Of a stretch of 64,000 nt of DNA, positions 23,511-32,345 are shown in pieces. Each line of letters begins with the position of its first letter. Position 1 is the first letter of the stretch. The stretch covers positions 30,007 through 94,006 of the forward strand of contig NZ_JAGPXY010000022.1 of the NCBI RefSeq assembly GCF_018070325.1, in the 5' to 3' direction. Made by a program: the position numbers and the translations under genes. This stretch comes from Micromonospora sp. H61 (GTDB lineage Bacteria > Actinomycetota > Actinomycetes > Mycobacteriales > Micromonosporaceae). Under the pieces are notes generated by a model. It was not told the origin of the DNA. It ran no database searches and saw only the letters and a program-made list of their open reading frames with translations.

Positions 23511-23806
23511 CACGCGGCCTCCCTGGTGCCATCGCGCCGCGCCGTGTCGCGGCTGCCCAGCTCCACCTCGCGATGCCCGTCCCGATCACGCTCCACGATC
23601 CGCACGACGTCGTGATCAGCCTCCGCCAGCCTGATCAGCCAGGTCGCCCGGGCGGCAGTTCGTGTCGACGCCTCACGCTCCTCGTGCAGACGTGTTCGGT
23701 GCGCAACGTATGCGCGTACCAACCCTGCCGCCGTTCCGGCGATGGCTAGAGCCAAGGCCAACGCTCCGTGATCGGAGACGGCCGTCGCCAGCGTTTCGTT
23801 CATCAT
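23510..23806 (-). CDS. Small single-pass membrane protein of the sigma-EAL operon
   Basis: A 98-residue protein with one membrane helix (about residues 14-34, LALALAIAGTAAGLVRAYVA) and a charged cytoplasmic tail rich in Arg, Glu and Asp. The family is not recognised. Start ATG 23806 follows GAGGGGAA. Its stop overlaps the sigma factor start. It could be a membrane anchor or regulator of the sigma factor, but it has no zinc-binding anti-sigma motif. Confidence 0.65.
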   Translation of the reverse strand: MMNETLATAVSDHGALALALAIAGTAAGLVRAYVAHRTRLHEEREASTRTAARATWLIRLAEADHDVVRIVERDRDGHREVELGSRDTARRDGTREAA

Positions 23807-24122
23807 TTCCCCTCGTCATCCCCGGTTAGCTAATTACTATCCGTGGCGAGGGGCGAATGTAGATGTCTAACCGTCCACAATATTCTGCTTGATCAATGAT
23901 CAAGTGTTTGAGCTGCTAAAACTCCCCAAAGTCATGCTACCGGCACGTCGAGCGAGGGGATCTCGCTCCGCCCCCACGCCCCACGGTATGGCCCCTCGAC
24001 TACTGTGGGTGAAATTGGGATCACCTGGGCCCGGTGCTTGAGGGCGGATCCCGCAGGACCGGACTCAGGACTGAGAGCTACCAGCGCGGTCCTTGGGTCG
24101 ACAGCCGCTCCGTGTGCCGCGC
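23807..24122. other. 316-bp promoter-containing intergenic region
   Basis: AT-rich near 23820-23935 with the palindrome at 23888-23904, then GC-rich without recognisable coding potential. Lies upstream of the sigma-EAL operon and downstream of the GyrB-like gene, all on the minus strand. Confidence 0.6.
23888..23904. promoter_or_regulatory. Palindrome CTTGATCA-A-TGATCAAG
   Basis: A perfect 8-bp inverted repeat with a 1-bp centre, 82 bp upstream of the small membrane protein in an AT-rich region that should hold the promoter of the sigma-EAL operon. Candidate repressor site. Confidence 0.45.
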
Positions 24123-25160
24123 CTACGGGTGGTCCAAAGGAGGGTGGTCCACATACTCGCCGAACGGCTCGATGGACCCATCCCAACCATTCCAACCCTG
24201 TTGAGTGATCTGCCGATCGGCGTAGGTGTACGACCAGCGGGCGCCGTCCTCGCCCTCGATCTGGACGGTTCCCGAGCGAACGAACGGCGCGATCGCGACG
24301 TAGAAGGCCGTTGTCTGGTTCGACCACTTGGGGTCGCCCTCGTCGTCGTACCCGAACTCGATCCAGTCTCCGTCGCGGACGATTGTGGCCCTGGCCGGAT
24401 CGGCCAGGTCGACCAGCGTGCCATTCGACGGAAACTCATCCGGCCCGTACCAGCCGCCTCGTCCCGCCAGGGCGGCCTGAACAGCGGCGACCGCAGCGGC
24501 GTCGTCCGACTCCGGGAGGTGCAGACGGCCTGAGGGCATCACCGTGTATCCCACGGCACGCACCCTACAACGGTCGATGTCCACCACGCCCCAGCCAGGA
24601 TCCGGTGGGGCGGCTGTCGCATAGGTGGAACTGGCCAGGGAGGTCGCAGCAGCCTTCGGCGTGGAGGTCGAGGGCGGGGGCGTTGAGGGTGGACGGCGCG
24701 AAGTAGGACGGGTCGGGGTGATAGTCAGTTTGGTGCCGGTGCCACCTGGTGCGTCGAAATCGTGGACTGGACCGGCGGGGCCTAAGCCGGCGAGGTCCTG
24801 ATGCTGGGCGTGGCCTGCCTGCCAGGTCTCGATCACGGAGTGGGTGCTCACAGCGGCGGCTGCGGCCTGGACCCAGCGGTAGGAGGTCAGGAGGGATCCG
24901 TAGTAGCCGGCGGTTGAGCCGTCCGGGCCGGTCGGCCAGTTGTCGATTATCGACAAGGCGAGGTCGTCGAGGATCTCCGCGGTGACCTCGGGTGGACCGG
25001 TGGGCGCGACTCTCGGGCCCGGGTGGAGTGAGGCTATGACGACTGCGGTCAAGACGCTGGTCGCCAGGTGCGCATCGGCCCCGAAGTACATGCCTGGCCG
25101 ACGGCGGACCGACTCGTCGAAGTCCAGGACCGTGATGTTCGCTGCGGTGTACTCACTCAC
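24123..25160 (-). CDS. Hypothetical protein with GyrB-like N-terminus
   Basis: A 345-residue protein of unknown function. Residues 9-30 (VLDFDESVRRRPGMYFGADA) closely mimic the opening of GyrB/ParE (VRKRPGMYIG), the ATP-lid-contacting arm of the GHKL ATPase. The rest does not show the GHKL N box or DxGxG motifs. A Pro/Thr/Ser-rich linker (about 148-190) leads to a C-terminal half with FYVAIAPFVRSGTVQIEGEDG and many Trp/Tyr residues. The start is GTG 25160. It may be a regulatory or defence-related protein; no function is claimed. Confidence 0.6.
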   Translation of the reverse strand: MSEYTAANITVLDFDESVRRRPGMYFGADAHLATSVLTAVVIASLHPGPRVAPTGPPEVTAEILDDLALSIIDNWPTGPDGSTAGYYGSLLTSYRWVQAAAAAVSTHSVIETWQAGHAQHQDLAGLGPAGPVHDFDAPGGTGTKLTITPTRPTSRRPPSTPPPSTSTPKAAATSLASSTYATAAPPDPGWGVVDIDRCRVRAVGYTVMPSGRLHLPESDDAAAVAAVQAALAGRGGWYGPDEFPSNGTLVDLADPARATIVRDGDWIEFGYDDEGDPKWSNQTTAFYVAIAPFVRSGTVQIEGEDGARWSYTYADRQITQQGWNGWDGSIEPFGEYVDHPPLDHP

Positions 25161-25202
25161 GGGCTAACGGTGCCCGAACCGGCAGGGAAAGAGAAGGTCG
25201 GT

Positions 25203-25907
25203 CTACGAGCCACCCTGACTCTGCGCGCGGGTGCGTTGAATGCTGCCGACCTCGCCTTTGATCGGCAGCCAGTAGAAGGGGATGAACGCGATGACCACTA
25301 CGAGGCCCACGACCGGATGAAGTGCGCCCAGTGCGGTCCCGACGGCGATCCATAACGGCGCGGGGCGGAAGCGTCTGCTGATCGCCCGGGCGGTGTCGTT
25401 GTCGGTGGTGGAGGTCAGCAGGCGACGGCCGTGCCTGGCGTACTCCCAGATCACGTTGAAGAGGATGGCGGCCACCACGTAGGTGGCCCCGTAGAAGATG
25501 AGTGCGGTGCGCTTGCCGTGGCCGGACTCGAACGCGTGGGCCAGGAGAGACGAGGCGAACGGCAAGAACGCGATCACCATCAGCAGCAGGGTGTTGAGCA
25601 AGAGCAGCATGCGGTCGGCCGAGCGGATGTGGTCGAACATGACGTGGTGGTTCACCCACATCTGCCCGATCAGCAGGAAGGTGATGGCGTACGCCACGTA
25701 TGAGGGCCACAGTTCGATGAGACCGCGGAGCAGGTGCTCGGTGTACTCCGGCGGCTGGATCTCCAGGACGAGCAGGGTGACGGCGATGGCAATGACCGCG
25801 TCGCTGAAGGTGACTGCCCGCTTCGGATCTCGTTCCGCACCGATCGGGTTGCTGGATCTGGTCGCGCTCGTCGTGGAGGCGCCGCGCGCCGCGCGGAACC
25901 AGCGCAT
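25203..25907 (-). CDS. TMEM175-family (DUF1211) potassium channel-like protein
   Basis: A 234-residue membrane protein with six predicted helices. VTFSDAVIAIAVTLLVLEIQ is the FSD signature helix of the TMEM175 family, in which hydrophobic residues of helix 1 form the selectivity filter. Bacterial members have a single six-helix repeat and form tetrameric channels. ATG 25907 was chosen because GGGGGAGG lies just upstream; GTG 25943 would add 12 residues. Convergence with no partner gene gives no further hint of role. Confidence 0.85.
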   Translation of the reverse strand: MRWFRAARGASTTSATRSSNPIGAERDPKRAVTFSDAVIAIAVTLLVLEIQPPEYTEHLLRGLIELWPSYVAYAITFLLIGQMWVNHHVMFDHIRSADRMLLLLNTLLLMVIAFLPFASSLLAHAFESGHGKRTALIFYGATYVVAAILFNVIWEYARHGRRLLTSTTDNDTARAISRRFRPAPLWIAVGTALGALHPVVGLVVVIAFIPFYWLPIKGEVGSIQRTRAQSQGGS

Positions 25908-25997
25908 GAGCCTCCCCCACTGTGAGAGCACCCGGTCACGCACCGCGGGCAGGGCTGCCCACGGTGGTCATCCACGAGCCTTCCGGTGCCGCGGCCG

Positions 25998-26429
25998 TCA
26001 CCGTTCCCTGATCCGTTGCCGCCACCACGCCTGCGCGTGCCACGGACTCAGCTCGGCAGCTCGGGGGTCGGGCAGCGTCTTCCGGAGAAACTCGTCGTCC
26101 AACGGGTCGACGACACGCCGCAACTCGCGGGAGGCGGCCGTTGGCAGTCGGCGCATCGCGTCGCCCAGGACGTCTCGCTGGTACAACACATCGCAACCCG
26201 GACAGGGACAGTCATCCCCTAGATCCAGCCACCGTCCCGAGCGTCGAATGGCGCGACGGTAACCGGCCAGCGCTGTCGCTACTGGAACGAAACCCGGATG
26301 GGTGCCTTCGAGCCTGGCGATCGCCGCGTTCGCGCCGTTCGACAGACCATCGATGGGGCGGAGCTTGCCCGCATTCCGCCCGGCCGACTTGAACAGTGCG
26401 CGCAGCGCACCGGGTGACCTACGCGCCAT
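25998..26429 (-). CDS. Hypothetical protein with CPCPGCD motif
   Basis: A 143-residue basic protein of unknown family. GDDCPCPGCDVLYQRDV could bind a metal or be structural. The C-terminal WHAQAWWRQRIRER is Trp/Arg-rich. It has a plausible GAAAGGTCC ribosome site. No function is assigned. Confidence 0.55.
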   Translation of the reverse strand: MARRSPGALRALFKSAGRNAGKLRPIDGLSNGANAAIARLEGTHPGFVPVATALAGYRRAIRRSGRWLDLGDDCPCPGCDVLYQRDVLGDAMRRLPTAASRELRRVVDPLDDEFLRKTLPDPRAAELSPWHAQAWWRQRIRER

Positions 26430-26529
26430 GGACCTTTCGGGGCTGAGTCATGACGAGCACCTTGCCACACCACGGCCAGGCCCCGCCAACCGATTCGCGC
26501 TGTGGTGACGCCGCCTGGATGAGTCGGCC

Positions 26530-26982
26530 TCAGCCGATGTTGAGCAGCAACACCTGGTCGTCGCGGAGTTCGGTGACGGTGTCGCGCAACAGCCTCAGCG
26601 TGTCCAGACCGGCCGCGCCGCTTTCCTCGAAGTCCACCCCCATCTCCTCGAAGTGGGCGACCAGGTCCTCCGCGCGGTGCGCGCCGGGATCGAGCTGATC
26701 CAGTAACCCTGCGGCTGGAGTGATGAGCGTGGTCAGACCGTACGCGCTGTTGATGGCCTCCGACTCGGCATTGAACTCCGACTGGTCCAGGTCGATGCCA
26801 CGCTCCTCCAGATAGGTCAGGACGTAGAGCATGCAGTAGCCGGACCAGTCGTACTCCTGCCGCGTCTTGCTCCCGTGTTCGGCCAGGTACGTGTGGAACG
26901 ACGACGGCGATGTGCGGGCCAGGCGGGCCAGCTCGGTGATGCTGTCCCTGGGGACCACTGTCAGTGAGGCGATAGCAGACAA
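26530..26982 (-). CDS. Hypothetical acidic protein
   Basis: A 150-residue acidic, mostly helical protein. TTG 26982 is preferred as start because GGAGG lies 5 bp upstream. It contains YDWSGYCMLYVLTYLEERG and a Leu-rich acidic C-terminus. The family is not recognised with certainty; DUF1877-type proteins look somewhat similar in size and composition. Confidence 0.55.
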   Translation of the reverse strand: MSAIASLTVVPRDSITELARLARTSPSSFHTYLAEHGSKTRQEYDWSGYCMLYVLTYLEERGIDLDQSEFNAESEAINSAYGLTTLITPAAGLLDQLDPGAHRAEDLVAHFEEMGVDFEESGAAGLDTLRLLRDTVTELRDDQVLLLNIG

Positions 26983-27039
26983 CGCATCCTCCGTCGTACG
27001 ACTCTGCCGCTACGGCTTTCCGCCGGCTCGTCGGGCAGG

Positions 27040-27672
27040 CTACCGAGAGGGAGTGACGAGCACGCGGTAGGTGACGTGCAGGACCGTGCTAGCCGCCCGC
27101 GCCGTCATCTGTTCGAGGTTCAGCGGTGGGACGCCGTCGAACAGCCGCACACCGTCGCCGAGGGTGAGCGGCACTATGTGCAGCCGCAGTTCGTCGACCA
27201 GACCGGCGGCGAGGTACTGGTTGATGGTGGTCGAGCCGCCGTGGATCAGGATGTCGCCGCCACCGGCGGCCGCGCGGGCCCGCGCGAGTGCCGACTCGAT
27301 CCCGTCGGTGACGAAGTGGAAGGTGGTGCCGCCCTCCATCGGCTGCGGCTCCCGCGCGTGGTGGGTGAGCACGAACACCGGCTTGTGGAACGGTGGGTCG
27401 TCACCCCACCAGCCGTTCCACTGCCGATCCCACTCGCCACGCACCGGGCCGAACATGTTGCGGCCCATGATGACCGCTGAGGCGGCGTCGCTCAGGGCGA
27501 GTTCGGCCTGGTTCTCCTCGGCGGCGTCGAACATCCAGGCGTGCAGCCCACGGCCCCAGCCGTCACCGCCGTCGTCGCCGAACGGGCGATCCTCGCTCTG
27601 GTTGAGCCCGGCCGAGTACCCGTCGGCGGAGATGGTCTGGTCGGCGATCACCCTGCCGTTACGTGTGTTCAT
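27040..27672 (-). CDS. Dihydrofolate reductase-like (RibD C-terminal) protein
   Basis: A 210-residue NADPH-dependent reductase-fold protein. VIADQTISADGYSAG opens the domain, AVIMGRNMFGPVRGEW is the nucleotide-binding loop, and GGGDILIHGGSTTINQYLAAGLVDELRLHIVPLTLG is the diagnostic RibD/DHFR C-terminal segment. Substrate is unknown; actinobacteria carry many such genes. It lies in a minus-strand run with a membrane protein and a GlxA-type regulator. Confidence 0.9.
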   Translation of the reverse strand: MNTRNGRVIADQTISADGYSAGLNQSEDRPFGDDGGDGWGRGLHAWMFDAAEENQAELALSDAASAVIMGRNMFGPVRGEWDRQWNGWWGDDPPFHKPVFVLTHHAREPQPMEGGTTFHFVTDGIESALARARAAAGGGDILIHGGSTTINQYLAAGLVDELRLHIVPLTLGDGVRLFDGVPPLNLEQMTARAASTVLHVTYRVLVTPSR

Positions 27673-27709
27673 TGCGGATTCTCCATTGGCGTCGGTGTGT
27701 GCCGGGTAG

Positions 27710-28294
27710 TCAGCCTATGGCCGCGATGATCAGTGCGATGCCCACGCCGACGTCGACGATCGCGCAGAATTGCGCCCACGAGCGAGTCACCACGAGGTTG
27801 ACGCGGTAGTGGTAGGCGTCCCAGATGCCGTGTGCCAGGAACCCGACACCCGCCACGGCGGTCCCCACCTGCGGTTGCGTCGTCGCGGTCAGCAGAGTGA
27901 TCGCGCCGAACACCATCATGCCGGCGGTCTGCACCGAGAACGTCCGGGTCGGGCTGGACCGACGTCGAGTTGCCGCCCAGACCCACAAAGGCACCAGCAG
28001 CAGCGTCATCCCGACCGCCGGATCGACCGGCAGCGCGAGCAGCCGTGCCAGCAGGTGCAGGCCGGTAACCACGACGCTCAGGATGACGAATGCCAGCCAC
28101 GCGGTCCACGGCCGGCCGAGGGCGTACGCCATGAGGTAGATGCCAGCCATGGTGGCCACCGCCGGCCCGAACAGTTCCGCCTGCTCGTTCACCAGGCCGA
28201 TCACCGTGACCGCGCCCGCGACGACGGCGAGTGCGACCGCGATCGGCCACCGGTCGGCCAGTCCCGGCCGGCGCCTTGACGACTGCTCGGTCAT
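27710..28294 (-). CDS. Integral membrane protein
   Basis: A 194-residue protein with six or so predicted helices (for example WPIAVALAVVAGAVTVIG, AWLAFVILSVVVTGLHLL, ALIIAAIG). A charged DAYHYRVNLVVTRSWAQFC loop lies between the last helices. No transporter signature is seen. Next to the DHFR-like gene. Confidence 0.7.
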   Translation of the reverse strand: MTEQSSRRRPGLADRWPIAVALAVVAGAVTVIGLVNEQAELFGPAVATMAGIYLMAYALGRPWTAWLAFVILSVVVTGLHLLARLLALPVDPAVGMTLLLVPLWVWAATRRRSSPTRTFSVQTAGMMVFGAITLLTATTQPQVGTAVAGVGFLAHGIWDAYHYRVNLVVTRSWAQFCAIVDVGVGIALIIAAIG

Positions 28295-28384
28295 GACCAG
28301 GATCCTGCCGACGTCGCCACGGTCGGCGTCGCTTCGGGATCGATCGTGTCCGAATCGCTGGGACCCTGGGCCGAAGCCCTGGCA

Positions 28385-29353
28385 TCAACCCGTGGGCGCC
28401 GCCTGCGCCGCCCGGTAGCGGGCGGGTGGCATCGCGTACCGGTCGACGATCGCCTGCCGCAGTGACTCCGGCGAGCCGAATCCGCACCGTCGTGCCACGG
28501 CCACCAGCGGTAGAGCGGTCGAGGCCAGCAGTTGCGCGGCGGCCTCGGTTCGCACCCGGCGCACGTAGCGCCCCGGCGTCTGCCCCAGATGCTCGACGAA
28601 CAGTCGGGACAGGTGACGCTCGCTGACGCCGGTGAGCCGGGCCAACGCCGCAGTGCTCAGGTCGTCGGCGAGGTGGCTGACGATGTGGTCGCTGATGTCG
28701 CGGACCATGACGTCGTCGGTGGTCCGGCGGGCCAGGAACATGCTCATCTGGGCCTGCCCGCCGGGCCGCTGCAGGTACGCCACAGTGCCCATCGCCACGC
28801 CCCTGGCCAGGGCAGCGCCGTGATCCTCCTCGATGAAGGCGAGGGTCAGGTCCAGGGCGCTCGTCATGCCACCCGAGGTCGCGAGGTGGCCGTCCCGGAC
28901 GTAGATCGGTTCGGCGTCGACCCGTACGTCAGGAAACCGCTCCGCCAGCTTGTGGGCGTACATCCAGTGTGTGGTGGCCCGCCGGCCGTTGAGCAGGCCG
29001 GCCTCGGCCAGCACAGTCGACCCGGTGCAGACCGACGCGACCCGTTCCGCGAGACCGGCCAGCCGCCGGACGTGGCTGACGAGGTGCGGGCTCGCCGCCG
29101 CCTGCTCATGCCCACGGCCGCCGGTCACCAGCAGCGTGTGCACCGGCCCGGTGAACCGTTCTAGGCTCGCCTCGCCCGTCAGCCGCAGGCCGGAGTCGCA
29201 GGTGATCTCCCGCTGACCGGGGGTGGCCAGGACGATCCGGTACGGCGGCGCGGCGCCGATCCGGTTGGCGATGTCGAGACTGGACGTGACGCAGGCGATG
29301 TCGAGCAGCTCCGCCCCGTCGTATCCGACGACGAGGATCACCCGTTCGCGCAT
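28385..29353 (-). CDS. GlxA-type transcriptional regulator (DJ-1/PfpI plus AraC)
   Basis: A 322-residue regulator. The N-terminal DJ-1/PfpI-like domain (1-190) has VGYDGAELLDIACVTSSLDIA, the nucleophile-elbow region ERVASVCTGSTVLAEAGLLNG (Cys retained) and ATTHWMYAHKLAERFP. The C-terminal AraC domain (about 215-315) shows two helix-turn-helix units, ALARLTGVSERHLSRLFVEHLG and VAVARRCGFGSPESLRQAI. It probably senses a small ligand and controls nearby minus-strand genes such as the DHFR-like reductase. ATG 29353 was chosen as the family-typical start. Confidence 0.9.
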   Translation of the reverse strand: MRERVILVVGYDGAELLDIACVTSSLDIANRIGAAPPYRIVLATPGQREITCDSGLRLTGEASLERFTGPVHTLLVTGGRGHEQAAASPHLVSHVRRLAGLAERVASVCTGSTVLAEAGLLNGRRATTHWMYAHKLAERFPDVRVDAEPIYVRDGHLATSGGMTSALDLTLAFIEEDHGAALARGVAMGTVAYLQRPGGQAQMSMFLARRTTDDVMVRDISDHIVSHLADDLSTAALARLTGVSERHLSRLFVEHLGQTPGRYVRRVRTEAAAQLLASTALPLVAVARRCGFGSPESLRQAIVDRYAMPPARYRAAQAAPTG

Positions 29354-29464
29354 GGCCACAGCGTAGCTACCCCCTGGGGGTATTGAAAGTGCCGACAGCC
29401 CCATTGGGCCGCTGGATCTTGTCCAGTGCGCGACGAACAGAACGAGCATGCCGGGCTGGAGATT

Positions 29465-29470
29465 TAGCCT
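29465..29470 (+). promoter_or_regulatory. -10 box TAGCCT of a leaderless SARP mRNA
   Basis: TAGCCT is followed by GATTCG and then the GTG start at 29477, the layout of leaderless actinobacterial promoters. Confidence 0.5.
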
Positions 29471-29476
29471 GATTCG

Positions 29477-32251
29477 GTGATTTCGATGGTTGGTACGGGA
29501 GTGCGCGTCAGGCTGCTCGGGCCGGTGGAGGTGGTCGTCGCCGGCAGTCCACAGGCGGTGAACGGCGTGCGCCGCAAGGCGGTTCTGGCCACGTTGGCGC
29601 TGCACGCGGGGCGTGTCGTCAGTGTCGACCGGCTCATCGACGTGGTCTGGGGCGATCAGCTACCAGCCACCGCGGCGAACACGTTGCAACGCCACGTCTC
29701 CTACCTACGCGGGGTGCTCGGCGAGCCCGGGTCGATCGTGGCGCGCCAGCCCGGATATCTGCTCGACACCGGGCCGGACTCCACCGACGTACAGGCCGCC
29801 GAGCGCCTCATCGAGCTGGCCCGGCGCTCGACGGACCGCAACGAGCAGGTGAGGCACCTGACGGCCGCGGTCGCACTGTGGCGAGGTCCACCGCTGGCCG
29901 ACGTGGCCGGGTCGGCCTGGCTCGAGGAGCAGGCGGAACACCTGGCACGCCTACGGTTGGAGGCCGAACGATCGCTCGCCGAGGCCCGGCTGTCCGTCGG
30001 TGAGCACGCCGGCCTCGTCCCCGGGTTGGAACGGCTCGTCCGACAGCACCCCTTCGACGAGCACCTGCACGCGCAGCTGATGCTCGCCCTGTACCGCGAC
30101 GGCCGACAGGGGGAGGCGGTCGCCACGTACCGGCGGCTGCGCGACAACCTGCGGGAGAACCTCGGCCTCGACCCGGGTCCGCGGCTACGCGACCTGGAGT
30201 GCGCCATCCTGCGCCAGGACACCGCTATCGCCGCACCGGCCGCGGCCGCACCAACACGGGTCGCGGCGCAACTGCCTCCCCCCGTACCCACGTTCACCGG
30301 ACGCGACGCGGAGCTGGCGGCCCTCGACGCGCTGGTCGACCGGGGCGGCGCCGTCGTGGTGTCCGGGACCGCCGGCGTCGGCAAGACCGCCCTCGCCGTG
30401 CACTGGGCGCACCGCGCGGCCGAACGCTTCCCCGACGGGCAGCTCTACGTCAACCTGCGCGGCTTCGACCCGGCGGCCACACCGACCGAACCGGCGCGAG
30501 CGCTGCACGGCTTCCTGGAGGCGCTCGGCGTTCCGGTCGCCCGGATGCCCCGCGACCCGGACGCGATGGTGAGCTTGTACCGTACGACGGTGGCGGGCAA
30601 GAAACTGCTGGTGGTGCTGGACAACGCCCGCGACGCGGAACAGGTCCGGCCGCTGCTGCCCGGCTCACCGGACTGCCTCGCCATCGTCACCAGCCGCGAC
30701 CAGCTCATTCCGCTGGTCGTCACCGAAAGCGCCCAACCGGTGCCCCTCGACCTGCTGAGCCCCGGCGAAGCCCGCGACATGCTGGTCCGGCGGCTCGGGG
30801 AGCGCCAGGTCGCCGCCGAACCCGCCGCAGCCGACACCATCGCCGAGCGGTGCGCGCGGCTGCCCATCGCCCTGGCCATCGTTGCCGCCAGAGCCGCCAC
30901 CAACCGGCACTTCTCGTTGGCGGCCGTCGCCGGCGAACTGGGCGACCTGAACGCCTTCCGCGCAGGCGACGAGGCCACCGACGTACGAGCGGTCTTCTCC
31001 TGGTCGTGTCGGACGCTCAGCCCACCCGCGGCCCGGCTGTTCCGGCTGCTGAGCCTGCATCCCGGCCCGGACGTCTCCGCCCCGGCCGTGGCCAGCCTGG
31101 CCGGCGTCGACGGGCCGGCGACCGGCCCCCTGCTCACCGAGCTGACCCGGGCGAACCTCTTCACCGAGCACACGTACGGGCGCTACGCGTTCCACGACCT
31201 GCTGCGCGCGTACGCCGCCAGCCTCGCCGACGAGGCCGAGCCGCCGGCCGAGCGTCGGGACGCCGTGCACCGGCTGCTCGACCACTGCCTGCACACCGCC
31301 CACGCCGCCGACCTGGCGCTGCACCCGCACTTCAGCGCGATCAGCCTCCCGCCACCCCGGGCGGGCGTGACGCCGGAGCGCCCCAGGAGCCGGTCTGCCG
31401 CCGCGGCGTGGTTCACCACCGAGGTCCCCGTCCTGCTCGCCGCGGTACCGCTCGCGGCACGGTCCGGGTTCGAGGGACACGCCTGGCGGCTCGCCTGGGC
31501 CATGGCCGGCTTCCTGCACCGGCAGGGGCACTGGCAGGACTGGCTCGGCACGCAACAGATCGCTCTGGCCGCCGCGTCCCGCATCGGGGATCAGGCGGGG
31601 CAGGGCCACGCGCACCGCAGCCTCGGTCTCGCCTGCTCCCGGCTCCGACGGTACGACGAGGCCGACGACCACCTGCGGCGCGCACTCGACCTGTTCACCG
31701 ACGTCGGTGACGACGCCGGACGGGCGCACACCTGCCTCAACCTTGGTCAACTGGCCGAGCGGCAGGGGCAGCACCAGCAGGCGCTGCGCCATTCCCGGCA
31801 GGCGCTGACCCTGTTCCGGGGGACCGGGAACCGGGCCGGGCAGGGGTACACCCTCAACGCGGTCGGTTGGCAGGAAGCGCTGCTCGGCAACTACCACCAC
31901 GCGCTTGAATCGTGCGGCGAGGCGCTGCGGATGTTGCAGGAGGTGGACGACGTCCAGGGGCAGGCCGACACCTGGGACAGCCTCGGCCACGCCCACCACC
32001 AGCTCGGGGACGACCGGCGCGCCATCGCCTGCTACGAGCACGCCCTCGAACTCTTCACGCAGGTCAACGACCGGTACGCCGAAGCCAGCACGTACGTCAA
32101 CCTCGGCGGCAGCCACCGGGCGCTCGGCGACATCCCCGCCGCCCGTGCCGCGTGGCACCGAGCCCTGACCATCCTCGACGAGCTCGGCGACACCGACGCC
32201 GACTCGATCCGCGCCGACCTCGACCAGCTCGACGCCACGCGGCTGCACTGA
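29477..32251 (+). CDS. AfsR/SARP-family transcriptional regulator
   Basis: A 924-residue regulator. OmpR-like winged helix (about 8-90, VRLLGPVEVVVAGSPQAVNGVRR), BTAD helical domain (95-240), NB-ARC ATPase (about 260-560) with Walker A SGTAGVGKTALAVHWAH near residue 295 and Walker B KKLLVVLDNAR, and C-terminal TPR repeats (about 690-915; RSLGLACSRLRRYDEADDHL and later copies). Such proteins activate secondary-metabolite or secreted-protein genes after ATP-driven assembly. It is followed, on the same strand, by two related secreted-protein genes that are possible targets. The length is typical. Confidence 0.9.
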   Translation: MISMVGTGVRVRLLGPVEVVVAGSPQAVNGVRRKAVLATLALHAGRVVSVDRLIDVVWGDQLPATAANTLQRHVSYLRGVLGEPGSIVARQPGYLLDTGPDSTDVQAAERLIELARRSTDRNEQVRHLTAAVALWRGPPLADVAGSAWLEEQAEHLARLRLEAERSLAEARLSVGEHAGLVPGLERLVRQHPFDEHLHAQLMLALYRDGRQGEAVATYRRLRDNLRENLGLDPGPRLRDLECAILRQDTAIAAPAAAAPTRVAAQLPPPVPTFTGRDAELAALDALVDRGGAVVVSGTAGVGKTALAVHWAHRAAERFPDGQLYVNLRGFDPAATPTEPARALHGFLEALGVPVARMPRDPDAMVSLYRTTVAGKKLLVVLDNARDAEQVRPLLPGSPDCLAIVTSRDQLIPLVVTESAQPVPLDLLSPGEARDMLVRRLGERQVAAEPAAADTIAERCARLPIALAIVAARAATNRHFSLAAVAGELGDLNAFRAGDEATDVRAVFSWSCRTLSPPAARLFRLLSLHPGPDVSAPAVASLAGVDGPATGPLLTELTRANLFTEHTYGRYAFHDLLRAYAASLADEAEPPAERRDAVHRLLDHCLHTAHAADLALHPHFSAISLPPPRAGVTPERPRSRSAAAAWFTTEVPVLLAAVPLAARSGFEGHAWRLAWAMAGFLHRQGHWQDWLGTQQIALAAASRIGDQAGQGHAHRSLGLACSRLRRYDEADDHLRRALDLFTDVGDDAGRAHTCLNLGQLAERQGQHQQALRHSRQALTLFRGTGNRAGQGYTLNAVGWQEALLGNYHHALESCGEALRMLQEVDDVQGQADTWDSLGHAHHQLGDDRRAIACYEHALELFTQVNDRYAEASTYVNLGGSHRALGDIPAARAAWHRALTILDELGDTDADSIRADLDQLDATRLH

Positions 32252-32345
32252 CGTACCCCGCTTTCAGCGCCGTTTCCGGGCCGCTTCAGCGCGCCAAGCC
32301 ACTCTTCGGACATCAGTTTCTTCCGCACCAGGAATGGAGCGTTCG

